A stretch of 64,000 nucleotides of DNA from PHAA01 sp964494735 (lineage in GTDB: Bacteria; Bacillota; Syntrophomonadia; Syntrophomonadales; Syntrophomonadaceae), in contig CAZBSD010000004.1 in NCBI GenBank assembly GCA_964494735.1, forward strand, positions 1 to 64,000, written 5' to 3'. Of this stretch, positions 41,690-52,937 are shown in pieces. Position 1 is the first letter of the stretch; each line of letters starts with the position of its first letter. The notes beneath the pieces were generated by a model. It did not search any database. It was not told where the DNA came from and saw only the letters and a list, made by a program, of their open reading frames with translations. Made by a program: the position numbers and the translations under genes.

Positions 41690-42253
41690 ATGCGCAGAAA
41701 AGATGATCGCAAACAGCAGAATATAAAACAGGCAGTACTGAAGCTGATAGTTTCGGAGGGGCTGCAGGGAGCATCCATATCCAAAATAGCCCGGGAGGCG
41801 GGAGTGTCACCGGCGACCGTATATATTTACTATGCTAATAAGGAAGCCATGCTCCAGGATCTCTACCGCGAATATCAGCAACAGGTCAGGAATTTCCTGG
41901 CTGAGAAGGTTAGGAAAGATATGTCCGGGGAACAGTTGATAGAAACCTTGGTGCGGTCTTACTACACCTATATAACCAACCACGGAGAAGTCTTTTATTT
42001 CGTGGAACAGTTCTCCAGCTGTCCGGCACTGGTGGAACAATGCCCAGTCAAATCGGAGAGGCTGCCCATGGAAGATGTTCTGGATGAATTCAAGCGGCAG
42101 CGAATCCTAAAAGACGTGGACAACATCAATATCCAGGCCATATTATTCAACCCGGTGAAAACCATTGCGGTCCAATATCGCAGCCAGGATGCTGAAACAG
42201 CCTCGATGCTGAATGACTTGATCAAGATGATACAGGCTGCTCTATTGAGATAA
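41690..42253 (+). CDS. TetR/AcrR family transcriptional regulator
   Basis: About 187 residues. The N-terminal helix-turn-helix reads QAVLKLIVSEGLQGASISKIAREAGVSPATVYIYYANKEAML (quoted here as the span of residues 13-54 in two parts: SISKIAREAGVSP and TVYIYYANKEAML are the diagnostic pieces). A helical ligand domain with a Cys-containing FVEQFSSCPALVEQC segment follows. It starts at the ATG at 41690 after AGGTGAT. It probably represses itself and the adjacent lon through the shared AAGTGA half-sites. The ligand is unknown. Confidence 0.88.
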   Translation: MRRKDDRKQQNIKQAVLKLIVSEGLQGASISKIAREAGVSPATVYIYYANKEAMLQDLYREYQQQVRNFLAEKVRKDMSGEQLIETLVRSYYTYITNHGEVFYFVEQFSSCPALVEQCPVKSERLPMEDVLDEFKRQRILKDVDNINIQAILFNPVKTIAVQYRSQDAETASMLNDLIKMIQAALLR

Positions 42254-42312
42254 CAACTCTATTTATGAAGGGAGTCATCCCTTTTTAATTTGGCTTCATT
42301 ATAAACGATTGT

Positions 42313-42328
42313 TCACTTAATCAAGTGA
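42313..42328 (+). promoter_or_regulatory. Palindrome in front of lon, probable TetR operator
   Basis: TCACTT-aatc-AAGTGA, symmetric at 14 of 16 positions, located 24 bases before the lon start codon. It uses the same AAGTGA half-site as the palindrome in the tetR promoter. Confidence 0.5.
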
Positions 42329-42352
42329 GGGTAAACGAAAGGATGTACCGAT

Positions 42353-44710
<2,358 letters not shown>

Positions 44711-44787
44711 TTGAGGTTAGATATTAGATAAATTATTTGCAATCATAAACAGGGCGGTAAGCGCCGCCCACCCTTTGATCAAGATAA

Positions 44788-44822
44788 GGCACCAGCCTCT
44801 GAAGCAGAGCGGGTGCCTTTTT
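44788..44822 (+). terminator. Terminator after lon
   Basis: GGCACC and GGTGCC close the stem, an inner CTCTG/CAGAG helix tops it with an AAG loop, and TTTTT follows. It lies about 80 bases after the lon stop. Confidence 0.88.
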
Positions 44823-44942
44823 CTCCATCGTAATAATCCGACAAATGACGTATATTATATCCAATGGGTATCTCCCGAAATGTAACTGTGGGGGATCGAC
44901 GATCGTATTAGTATTTGGTCGAGAAAGATTGGAGGTGTCAAT

Positions 44943-45380
44943 ATGTCATCGCTGCAATGGATCCTGATCGCCATCTTATGCGGGGCGGTGGAGATATTTT
45001 CTTCAGGATTCTGGTTCCTATGGCTAGCCATCGCCGCCCTGTTGATCGCCGTGGCTTCGGCTTTGGGGATAATCAGCACAATACCTGCCCAGCTGCTGGT
45101 CTTTTCTATCATCACTTTGGTGCTGATCGTGTTTACCCGGCCGCTGCTTATGAAGACCATCAAAACAGACGACAAGGTCAGTAATATCAAGGCTTTGATA
45201 GGCCAGCAGGGCATGTCCCTGACTCCGGTAACCCCATTACACTATGGTCAGGTCAAGGTCAATGGTGAGATTTGGACAGCCGTATCAGAAGAATATATCG
45301 AAGAGAACATCCGAGTAGTGGTAACCGGAGTCGATGGCGTCAAGCTGGTGGTCGACAAAGCCTTTATCAATTTGAACTGA
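44943..45380 (+). CDS. NfeD family membrane protein
   Basis: 145 residues with three or four closely spaced N-terminal hydrophobic segments (WILIAILCGAVEIF, WLAIAALLIAVASALGI, LLVFSIITLVLIVFTRPLL). A C-terminal OB-fold follows (GQQGMSLTPV, GQVKVNGEIWTAVSEEYIEENIRVVVTGVDGVKLVV in strands). This is the short NfeD type, which pairs with stomatin/flotillin proteins; the stomatin gene is 30 bases downstream. The pair probably organises membrane microdomains or a membrane protease. ATG after GGAGGTG. Confidence 0.9.
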   Translation: MSSLQWILIAILCGAVEIFSSGFWFLWLAIAALLIAVASALGIISTIPAQLLVFSIITLVLIVFTRPLLMKTIKTDDKVSNIKALIGQQGMSLTPVTPLHYGQVKVNGEIWTAVSEEYIEENIRVVVTGVDGVKLVVDKAFINLN

Positions 45381-45410
45381 AATACGTTCGCTTAAGAAAG
45401 GATGAGATGA

Positions 45411-46367
45411 ATGGATACCCTATTAAGTATTTTCGTCAATCTGGTTTTGGTTATGTTCGTAGTGCTGATAGCCTGGTCCTCCATCAAGATTATCCGCCAG
45501 GCATCAGTGGGTATAGTAGAACGACTGGGTAAATACCATAAAACTGCCGAACAGGGCATCAATATGCTGATACCATTCGTGGACAGTTTCCGCTCCATTG
45601 TCGACCTGCGGGAGCAGGTGGTCAGTTTTGCCCCTCAACCGGTTATCACCAAGGATAACGTGACCATGATGATCGACACCGTCATTTACTATCAGGTGAC
45701 CGATGCCTTCCGCTTCGTATATGAGATCCAGAATCCCATCTTTGCCATCGACAATCTGACCGCCACCACTCTGCGCAATATTGTCGGTGATTTGGAGTTG
45801 GATGAAACCCTGACCTCACGTGATCTGGTTAATACCAGGCTGCGCGTTATCCTGGATGAAGCTACCGACAAGTGGGGAATCAAGGTCAACCGGGTGGAGT
45901 TGAAAAACATCCTCCCGCCCGAGGATATCCAAACTGCGATGGAGAAGCAGATGCGAGCCGAGCGTGAAAAACGTCAGGCCATATTGCTGGCCGAAGGGCA
46001 GAAGACGGCCGCGATCTTGGAAGCCGAAGGCAGAAAACAGTCCAATATACTCAATGCCGAAGGAATCAAGGAATCAAATATCCGGACCGCGGAAGGCTCT
46101 CGCCAAGCCAAGATCCTTGAGGCCGAAGGCGAAGCCCAGGCTATCCTCAATGTTCAACGCGCCTTCGCCGACAGCCTGGTGATGCTGCGGGAGGCGGGCA
46201 TAGATGATAAGGTGGTGGTCCTGAAGTCACTGGAAGCCATCAAGGCTCTGGGCGAAGGACAGGCTACCAAGTTGATAATCCCCAGTGATCTGGCTGGTCT
46301 GGGCGGGGTATTTGCCGCCCTCAAGGAAGTCGCTGCCGATAGTACCGGTACCAGTGGTACCAAATAA
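45411..46367 (+). CDS. SPFH/Band 7 stomatin-like protein
   Basis: 318 residues: an N-terminal membrane hairpin (LLSIFVNLVLVMFVVLIAW), then the SPFH domain (RQASVGIVERLGKYHKTAEQG, LREQVVSFAPQPVITKDNVTMMIDTVIYYQ) and a coiled coil rich in Ala-Glu repeats (residues ~190-260, with AILEAEGRKQSNILNAEG-type units). It ends in a short Gly/Thr tail. This is the QmcA/slipin type, forming membrane-bound oligomers. It is in one unit with nfeD. Confidence 0.92.
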   Translation: MDTLLSIFVNLVLVMFVVLIAWSSIKIIRQASVGIVERLGKYHKTAEQGINMLIPFVDSFRSIVDLREQVVSFAPQPVITKDNVTMMIDTVIYYQVTDAFRFVYEIQNPIFAIDNLTATTLRNIVGDLELDETLTSRDLVNTRLRVILDEATDKWGIKVNRVELKNILPPEDIQTAMEKQMRAEREKRQAILLAEGQKTAAILEAEGRKQSNILNAEGIKESNIRTAEGSRQAKILEAEGEAQAILNVQRAFADSLVMLREAGIDDKVVVLKSLEAIKALGEGQATKLIIPSDLAGLGGVFAALKEVAADSTGTSGTK

Positions 46368-46441
46368 ACAACGCGACTGCCCGTACAGATTAATCTGCCC
46401 AGCGGCGGCGGGAAAATAATCCGAAAGGGATTGATCGATTC

Positions 46442-47641
46442 ATGGCAGGTGCAAGTCAGAAACCCATGGCGGTACTCTTCGGCTCCATCTTTCTGGTGGG
46501 GATGGGGTTTAGCATCATCATGCCGGTATTGCCTTATTATGCAGAGTCGATGGGGGCCAGTGGGTTTCAACTGGGCCTTCTGATTACCATCTATGCAGTT
46601 TGTCAATTCATATTTGCCCCCATCTGGGGGGCGTATTCAGACCGCGTTGGTCGCAAGCCGGTTCTGTTGCTTGGTATCATCGGGTATGCCATTACCTTCC
46701 TGTTATTTGGCTTTGCCGACGAACTCTGGATGCTTTATGTGATCCGGGCCATAGGCGGCAGCCTCTCCTGTGCCACCATGCCTACCGCCATGGCCTATGT
46801 AGCTGATTCCACCAGCCTTGAAAAACGCGGTCCGGCGATGGGCATGGTCGGGGCCGCCATGGGTATGGGCATGATCTTTGGCCCCGCTTTGGGTGGTATC
46901 ATGTCCAATATTTCCCTGGGCTTCCCTTTCATCTTCGCTGGCCTCCTTGGGGTCATCAATACCGTTGCCATATGGGTATTGCTGCATGAATCACTTCCGC
47001 CGGAGCAGCAGGCGGCACAACACCAAAAGATAGAAAGGGCTTCATTGCTGGAAGGACTGCGGAGCCCTTTAGTGGTCTTTTTTCTGGTCATCCTGGCGGT
47101 CAGCATCGGCGAATCCATCAATCACGGTACATTCGCCCTTTTTGTGCAGGCCAAGCTCTCTTTCACGGCTCACGATGTTGGCTGGTCGTTTACTGTTGCA
47201 GGCATAACCTCAGCTTTAATCCAGGGACTGTTGGTAGGTCGGATGATCAACAGGTTTGGCGAGGAGAGGACCGCAGCCGTTGGCATCACCCTTTTGGGGG
47301 CTAGTCTGTTCTTATTCATTTTCACCTACGACATACTCAGTTCCATCATTTTTATGGCCATATTTTCGGGTGGGGTTGGACTCACCCGCCCATCCATAAC
47401 TGCTGCGGTATCCAAGCGAACCGTTACCGCCCAAGGTTCAGCCATGGGGATACTGCAGGGCTACGACAGCCTGGGGCGGGCGATCGGCCCGGCCTTAGGG
47501 GGCTGGATGCTGGACCGGGGGTTGAATCTGGGCTATTATACCGGGATCGCAGTTACTGTTGTCGGTCTGGCAACACTGGTGATAGGCTCCCGGCTTCGTC
47601 CTTTGGCCCCCATTACCGCGCGCCGGGAAGTAGACAACTAG
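46442..47641 (+). CDS. MFS transporter, drug-efflux DHA1 (TetA/MdtG-like) type
   Basis: 399 residues with 12 predicted membrane helices. The MFS motif A reads GAYSDRVGRKPVLLLG between helices 2 and 3, and motif C-like GMIFGPALGGIMS lies in helix 5, typical of proton-driven antiporters of the DHA1 group. The central loop (HQKIERASLLEGLRS) is charged. The substrate is unknown. It starts with ATG behind GAAAGGG, 75 bases after the stomatin gene; a shared transcript is possible but not shown. Confidence 0.88.
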   Translation: MAGASQKPMAVLFGSIFLVGMGFSIIMPVLPYYAESMGASGFQLGLLITIYAVCQFIFAPIWGAYSDRVGRKPVLLLGIIGYAITFLLFGFADELWMLYVIRAIGGSLSCATMPTAMAYVADSTSLEKRGPAMGMVGAAMGMGMIFGPALGGIMSNISLGFPFIFAGLLGVINTVAIWVLLHESLPPEQQAAQHQKIERASLLEGLRSPLVVFFLVILAVSIGESINHGTFALFVQAKLSFTAHDVGWSFTVAGITSALIQGLLVGRMINRFGEERTAAVGITLLGASLFLFIFTYDILSSIIFMAIFSGGVGLTRPSITAAVSKRTVTAQGSAMGILQGYDSLGRAIGPALGGWMLDRGLNLGYYTGIAVTVVGLATLVIGSRLRPLAPITARREVDN

Positions 47642-47697
47642 GACAACCTGCGGGCGCTGTCACCCAATACGATCAGTAAGGAGAGAATAGACGAACG

Positions 47698-48186
47698 ATG
47701 GTACCGATCATTAGTTTCGTAGGCCGTCATAACGCCGGCAAGACTACCGTCTTGGGGAAACTTATTACCCTCTTGACCCAAGAGGGATTTAAGATCGCAT
47801 ACATCAAACACGTTCATCATAACCTTGATATATTTCCGGGCCAGGATTCTGAACTGGCCCTGCAAGCGGGGGCTGATTATGTGGTGGCCAGCTCGCCCCG
47901 CCTGCAAGTCCAATACCGGAGATACTCCGAAGAACCAAGTTTGGAAGAACTGATCGCGGCTGTTCCGGCAGATATCGATCTGGTGATAGTAGAGGGATTC
48001 AAAAAGGAACCTCTGCCCAAGGTAGAGGTGGTACGGCAGGCTATCGATCCCGTTCCTATGCTCCTTCCCCGCACGTTGGCATTGGTAAGCGATTTTCCTC
48101 TGCAATCAGAATTGCCGCTGATACCAGCTGACGATACCGAAGCCCTGGCCCGTTTTGTGTGCCATTTCGGCGGATTGTCACAATAA
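47698..48186 (+). CDS. mobB: Molybdopterin-guanine dinucleotide biosynthesis protein MobB
   Basis: 162 residues: the start MVPIISFVGRHNAGKTTVLGKL has the Walker A loop, then IAYIKHVHH and later DLVIVEGFKKEPLPKVEV, hallmarks of MobB. It is a GTP-binding partner of MobA in guanylation of the molybdenum or tungsten cofactor, for example for formate dehydrogenases (often selenoproteins). No other moco gene is nearby. ATG follows AGGAGAGAATAG. Confidence 0.92.
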   Translation: MVPIISFVGRHNAGKTTVLGKLITLLTQEGFKIAYIKHVHHNLDIFPGQDSELALQAGADYVVASSPRLQVQYRRYSEEPSLEELIAAVPADIDLVIVEGFKKEPLPKVEVVRQAIDPVPMLLPRTLALVSDFPLQSELPLIPADDTEALARFVCHFGGLSQ

Positions 48187-48465
48187 ACACATCAGGCAGA
48201 TGCCCCCGTTGGTCATCTTCTCAGTCTCTCCCCGGCCAATGCTGGTTTCGGTCGAATAGTTTTTACCCTGACCGGGGAACCATTTACAGTGTCTGATTTC
48301 ACTTCAGCTGCTCACCCATACAGCTTCTCAAACCCCGCAAGCATGTTCGTCCATTTTCCTGAATAGAATTAGTTAGACTGTGGGCGCCACCGATAGGATG
48401 GTTGGCACTGCGCTGCCATCACCGGTTGTATGCCTTGGCGCCATTTCGAAAGGGAGGGAATGATT

Positions 48466-48960
48466 ATGAAGAGGTATTTCTGGATAGCGGCGGCGGTGGT
48501 GATACTGGCAGGGGCAGTACTTTATTGGACTTCTATGGGAAAAGCCGACAAGGTACAGCAGATTCCGGAGGTATTTCGGGACCAAGGCATCGGGTGGATC
48601 ACCAATGATGGTATAACCCTTCTCCAGACCAGGCAGGGGGCATCCATATATCCGGTCACCCATGATAGTCAATATCTCTATGTATTGAGCGGCAACGCCG
48701 ATAAAATCAAGAAATATCATGTTGACAAAATCAGTCAGGAAATTGTGATAGAACAGGTTATGGTGGATCCCAAAGACCGTGGAGAAGCATACTTCCAGGT
48801 TGTAAAGGTCCCCACCGCCAAATACCAGGGGATAATCAAGGACGGAGCGGTCACGATCAGGGTCAGATTCAACTACCTGGATAATCAGTCGCTCTATGTG
48901 AGCTACGATATTGATACCAAGACCACCAAATTACTGGACGGCACTCTGCTCAACCAATAA
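48466..48960 (+). CDS. Uncharacterised membrane-anchored protein
   Basis: I do not recognise this family. About 164 residues: one N-terminal membrane helix (RYFWIAAAVVILAGAVLYWT), then an extracytoplasmic beta-rich domain (GIGWITNDGITLLQTRQGASIYPV, YLYVLSGNADKIKKYHVD, KDGAVTIRVRFNYLDNQSLYVSYDI). The ATG at 48466 is eight bases after GGGAGGG; an ATG six bases earlier is too close. It stands alone. The 279 bases before it show nothing notable. Confidence 0.7.
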   Translation: MKRYFWIAAAVVILAGAVLYWTSMGKADKVQQIPEVFRDQGIGWITNDGITLLQTRQGASIYPVTHDSQYLYVLSGNADKIKKYHVDKISQEIVIEQVMVDPKDRGEAYFQVVKVPTAKYQGIIKDGAVTIRVRFNYLDNQSLYVSYDIDTKTTKLLDGTLLNQ

Positions 48961-49108
48961 AATGCGGATGGAGAAAGCCTCTCCCCATGCCGTGAAATTC
49001 AAGCGATCCACTATGCACATTGAATGTCCGCAACAATCAACCACCTGGATATAAGGGTATATTGGCACTGGAACCGGTTGTTCCCAGTGAATTGAATTGA
49101 ATAGGCTC

Positions 49109-49144
49109 AGCTGCCGGGGATGATGATTCTCCGGTGGCTTTTTA
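49109..49144 (+). terminator. Terminator between the anchored protein and sod
   Basis: AGC-TG-CCGGGGA pairs with TCTCCGG-TG-GCT (one G-T pair, 7-base loop) and is followed by TTTTT. It lies about 150 bases after the previous stop. The rest of the 305-base gap (48961-49265) has no recognised feature except GAAAGAGGTG before sod. Confidence 0.75.
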
Positions 49145-49265
49145 AGACATGAATACGGCTGATTGGCGCACGTATTGCCAAAATTGCATTATGCGGTTGG
49201 CTAAACAAATGGATTTAGGCTAGACTTATTTTAAGGAAAGAAATATTGGAAAGAGGTGTTGGTTT

Positions 49266-49868
<603 letters not shown>

Positions 49869-49964
49869 CCATACTTCATTGCCGAAAAAAAATGGTCGGC
49901 AAAAGGGTTGATGTTGGCGATCCGTTTAGGTTAACCATGTAAAGACTCAGCTAATGATATTCCT

Positions 49965-50109
49965 GTTGTTAGACAAGTTACATCCAGGCAGACCGAGCAA
50001 AAAAGGCTTAGAGCAAGGCATTCGGGAACCCCGTGATTAAGGCGTACAAGAGGTACGTCGATTGAACCGGGATTCCGTATTAACGCCGCTATAGGCCTTT
50101 TTTGGTCTG
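49965..50109 (+). repeat. Dispersed ~140 bp repeat, copy 3
   Basis: Third copy of the element, same orientation, again between convergent genes (sod and flxA). It has the full 12-base segment missing from copy 2. It lacks three bases near the right end (TTTTTTGGTCTG against TTTTTTGACGGTCTG). The CGTAC/GTACG internal stem is perfect here. The left boundary is less sharp, as the first bases are only partly conserved. The right flank has a terminator hairpin; the left flank lacks an adjacent matching one. Confidence 0.82.
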
Positions 50110-50112
50110 ACG

Positions 50113-50132
50113 GGATTGGCCCCAGCCAATCC
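50113..50132. terminator. Hairpin between repeat copy 3 and flxA
   Basis: GGATTGGC-ccca-GCCAATCC, a perfect 8-bp stem, 20 bases past the flxA stop. The downstream base run TGTATCTTT favours the plus strand; for the minus-strand flx operon the T-run of the repeat end follows. Confidence 0.6.
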
Positions 50133-50152
50133 TGTATCTTTATTAACTTAAA

Positions 50153-51004
50153 CTACCACTCGGCCGGCAGGTCCCGCAGTTGTTTCAGATAGTAGACCGG
50201 ACCATCCAGGCAAATGAACTCGCTGCCGATGTTGCACCGCCCGCACTTGCCTATCCCGCACTTCATTCTCATCTCCAGGGTGGTTATAACCTGCTCATCA
50301 TGGTAGCCCATTTTCTCCAGGGACTGCAGCACGAACTTGATCATGATCGGCGGTCCGCAGACAACCGCTATCGCACCCGCCGGACTGGGGCTGAGTTCTT
50401 CCAGGTAGGAGGGCACAAATCCGACATGACCATCCCATTCCAATTCAGGATTATCGATGGTGACAAACACCTGGGTATCCTTCTCCTGGGGCCACTGTTC
50501 GAACAACTCCTCCTTGAAGCAAAGGTCGTCCTGGCTGCGGGAACCATAGATAATGGTAATCTGGCCATAGTCCTCCCGATGCTTGAAACAATACTTTATA
50601 AAGGAGCGCAAGGGAGCCAGGCCGATACCACCGGCTATGAACACCATGTCTTTGCCCTTGCAGGCTTCCACCGGGAAACCGTTACCGTACGGACCCCGGA
50701 CTCCAATCTGCTGCCCCACTTCAATCCCGTGCAATTCATCGGTCAGCAGTCCTACCCGTTTGATAGCAAACTCCAGGTACTCTTGCTCTTCCTGCCAGGT
50801 GCAGGAGATCATAGCCTCCCCCACCGGAAGGTGCGATATCATGGCACATTGGCCGGGAGCTACCTGAAATGGCACCCCCTGGCCGGCCAGGTTTCTAACC
50901 AGGAAACTCTTCACGTCCGGGGTCCGGTCGATGATATCTATGACTTCCACCACTGTCGGTACCAGCGGCTGCTCAATGGCCATACCTTTATTAGACTGAT
51001 CCAT
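50153..51004 (-). CDS. flxA: FlxA-like FAD/NAD(P)-binding oxidoreductase subunit
   Basis: About 283 residues of the ferredoxin-NAD reductase type, close to sulfhydrogenase gamma and anaerobic sulfite reductase B. It has an FAD domain (QCAMISHLPVGEAMISC), NAD loop IAGGIGLAPLRSFIKYC, VVCGPPIMIKF and a C-terminal [2Fe-2S]-type cysteine cluster MKCGIGKCGRCNIG followed by FICLDGPVYY. It would be the NADH entry site of the FlxABCD-HdrABC complex. The ATG at 51004 follows GGAGG, which overlaps the flxB stop. It is the last gene of the operon. Confidence 0.88.
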   Translation of the reverse strand: MDQSNKGMAIEQPLVPTVVEVIDIIDRTPDVKSFLVRNLAGQGVPFQVAPGQCAMISHLPVGEAMISCTWQEEQEYLEFAIKRVGLLTDELHGIEVGQQIGVRGPYGNGFPVEACKGKDMVFIAGGIGLAPLRSFIKYCFKHREDYGQITIIYGSRSQDDLCFKEELFEQWPQEKDTQVFVTIDNPELEWDGHVGFVPSYLEELSPSPAGAIAVVCGPPIMIKFVLQSLEKMGYHDEQVITTLEMRMKCGIGKCGRCNIGSEFICLDGPVYYLKQLRDLPAEW

Positions 51005-51008
51005 AATG

Positions 51009-52016
51009 CTAATCCGCCTCCTTAACTGCATCGATGATCCTGATGATGTTTACGTCAGTTGGGCAGACGATTATACATCTTCCGCAACCGGTGCACAGAG
51101 GAGTACCATAGCGTTCCTGGAAGAATTCCAGTTTGTGCAGGAAGCGCTGCCGGAACCGTTCTTTGCCAGCCCCGCGCGGATTACCGCCCCCAGCCTCCCG
51201 GGTGTACTCTTCGAACATACATGAGTCCCAGGCCCGGAACCGGTAACCCTTCTCGCCCCACATCTTGACCTGAATGTCAAAACAGTAGCAGGAGGGACAG
51301 ACGTAGGTGCACATGCCGCAATTTATACAAGGCTCGGACATCTTGTCCCAGATGGGATGTTCAAACGTATCCTTGAGTTTCTCAGCTACCCCGCTGTAAT
51401 CCACCTGTTGGGTGAACGGCTGGGCGGCCGGCAGCTTGACATCCTTATCCTCCAACAATCCTGCCAACTGACCAGTGACTGTTTCACCCTTGGCGGTCTT
51501 GGCCTCCCAGATGAAATAGTCGCCCCCATCCCGGATGATGACATCGGCTCCGGCCGGTTCCAGATGGTCAACCTCCATGGCATTGCAGAAGCAATTGGGC
51601 CCTGGTGCGTAGCAAGCGTTGGCGATGATGATATTATTACTGCGCCGCGCCTGATAAAAACTATCGATGAAACCACGGGTCAGGAACACCTCATCCATGG
51701 CCAATATACCTTTGACATCACAGCCCCGGGCTCCAAAAATGAGGGTGGGGTGATTATCTTCAAAGGTCTGGTCGATTTTGATCGCCATTCCCTCGCCCTG
51801 AATACCGTACATCTTCTCGGTCTGGGGCAGAACCACGTTTTTCGGGGATTGGTAGACGTTTAGCGCTTCCAGCATCAGTTCATCCCGATCGGTCTGGAAA
51901 CTGGCCCAGCTGAAATAGCCACTCTGCCCGCCCCTCTGCAGCGGTACAAAGACCTCCTGCTGGTCACTCAGTTTATTCAATGCTTCGGTAAGCTTGCTTT
52001 TACTTAAAATCTTCAT
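51009..52016 (-). CDS. flxB: FlxB-like 4Fe-4S protein
   Basis: About 335 residues: an N-terminal region like anaerobic sulfite reductase subunit A / sulfhydrogenase beta (LIFGARGCDVKGILAMDEVF), cysteines in CYAPGPNCFCNAM, and two C-terminal cluster motifs, CINCGMCTYVCPSCYC and CTGCGRCIIVCPTD. It carries electrons between FlxA and the rest of the complex. The start at 52016 follows GGGGGTG; a GTG 12 bases before is part of that site. Two subunits of this type (flxB and flxC) stand in tandem; the assignment of B versus C is by order. Confidence 0.8.
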   Translation of the reverse strand: MKILSKSKLTEALNKLSDQQEVFVPLQRGGQSGYFSWASFQTDRDELMLEALNVYQSPKNVVLPQTEKMYGIQGEGMAIKIDQTFEDNHPTLIFGARGCDVKGILAMDEVFLTRGFIDSFYQARRSNNIIIANACYAPGPNCFCNAMEVDHLEPAGADVIIRDGGDYFIWEAKTAKGETVTGQLAGLLEDKDVKLPAAQPFTQQVDYSGVAEKLKDTFEHPIWDKMSEPCINCGMCTYVCPSCYCFDIQVKMWGEKGYRFRAWDSCMFEEYTREAGGGNPRGAGKERFRQRFLHKLEFFQERYGTPLCTGCGRCIIVCPTDVNIIRIIDAVKEAD

Positions 52017-52031
52017 CTTCTCTGCCACCCC

Positions 52032-52937
52032 CTACAAAAAGCTGTCCGGGTCATCGATGCGGTAGACACTCAAAGGGGGTTTGGACCCTTCCACGTATTG
52101 CATACCCGCTTCCGCTCCGCCATATAGCGCGCCAACATCCTTGATCATCTTTTGGTTCAATAGCATCAAGGGGATGTTGACCGGGCAGACCCGTTCACAC
52201 TCGCCGCACTCGATGCAGCGCCCCGCCATGTGAGCATGTTTGACCAGGTGGTACATCATGTTATCGGTGGTGCTGTTCTCCCGGCCTACCCATTGCGGTT
52301 TCATCTCGTCGAAAATGCAGGTGCGGCAGTCGCAGGCCACGCAAACCTGGCGGCAGGCATAACATCGTATGCAGGTGGACAGTTTATCCTCCCAGAACTT
52401 ATAGCGCTCGTCGGCCGACATCTGCTCCAGTTCTTTCACCCGGGCGAAGCGATCCCCTTGCTGGCGGGGGCTTTGGGCTGGTCCGATGATCTCGTCGTAG
52501 ATAACCGGGTTGGGCTGAATACAATCGAGGCATTTCTGAGCCAATCCATCCGCTTCCGCTTTCTGGCTGAACCCGCCATAGTTGCGGGCTGCCGCCAAGG
52601 GATCCTTAAGGCCCGGACAGGGGATCCCCACTATATATAATCTATCCCGTTTGATCTGCAGGTCTTCCAGCAATCTGACCACCCCGCGGGAATCGCAGCC
52701 TTTGACGGCGATCCCTATCCGCTCATGGCCATCACGGAATTTGAGCAGGGAATTGGATACGTTGTATATGCTGTATTCATTGAAAACTATATTCTTAACA
52801 TCCTCTTTACTGCGGGCTACGTAAGATTTGGTTTGAAACTCCTTCTCACCCTTCTCCCAGGCCAGGAAAATATCTATCTTGGCTTCATCGAAAAGGCGGG
52901 CCGCAATAGCCTGGATCTTATCGGTCATTTCTTTCAT
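52032..52937 (-). CDS. flxC: FlxC-like 4Fe-4S protein
   Basis: 301 residues: an N-terminal half like FlxB and F420-hydrogenase-beta-type proteins (GIAVKGCDSRGVVRLLEDLQI, KCLDCIQPNPVIYDEI). The sequence then has CIRCYACRQVCVACDCRTCIF and CIECGECERVCPVNIPL, so at least three [4Fe-4S] sites. ATG with GAGGGATGCG upstream, overlapping the flxD stop (ATGA), which couples their translation. It sits between FlxD and FlxB in the proposed complex. Confidence 0.8.
   Translation of the reverse strand: MKEMTDKIQAIAARLFDEAKIDIFLAWEKGEKEFQTKSYVARSKEDVKNIVFNEYSIYNVSNSLLKFRDGHERIGIAVKGCDSRGVVRLLEDLQIKRDRLYIVGIPCPGLKDPLAAARNYGGFSQKAEADGLAQKCLDCIQPNPVIYDEIIGPAQSPRQQGDRFARVKELEQMSADERYKFWEDKLSTCIRCYACRQVCVACDCRTCIFDEMKPQWVGRENSTTDNMMYHLVKHAHMAGRCIECGECERVCPVNIPLMLLNQKMIKDVGALYGGAEAGMQYVEGSKPPLSVYRIDDPDSFL

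Noticed and set aside
49881..49900. GCCGA/TCGGC hairpin after sod as a strong terminator
   Set aside because: The stem is only five pairs and the loop is mostly A, so it is too weak to list as a feature by itself; the repeat end probably terminates sod.
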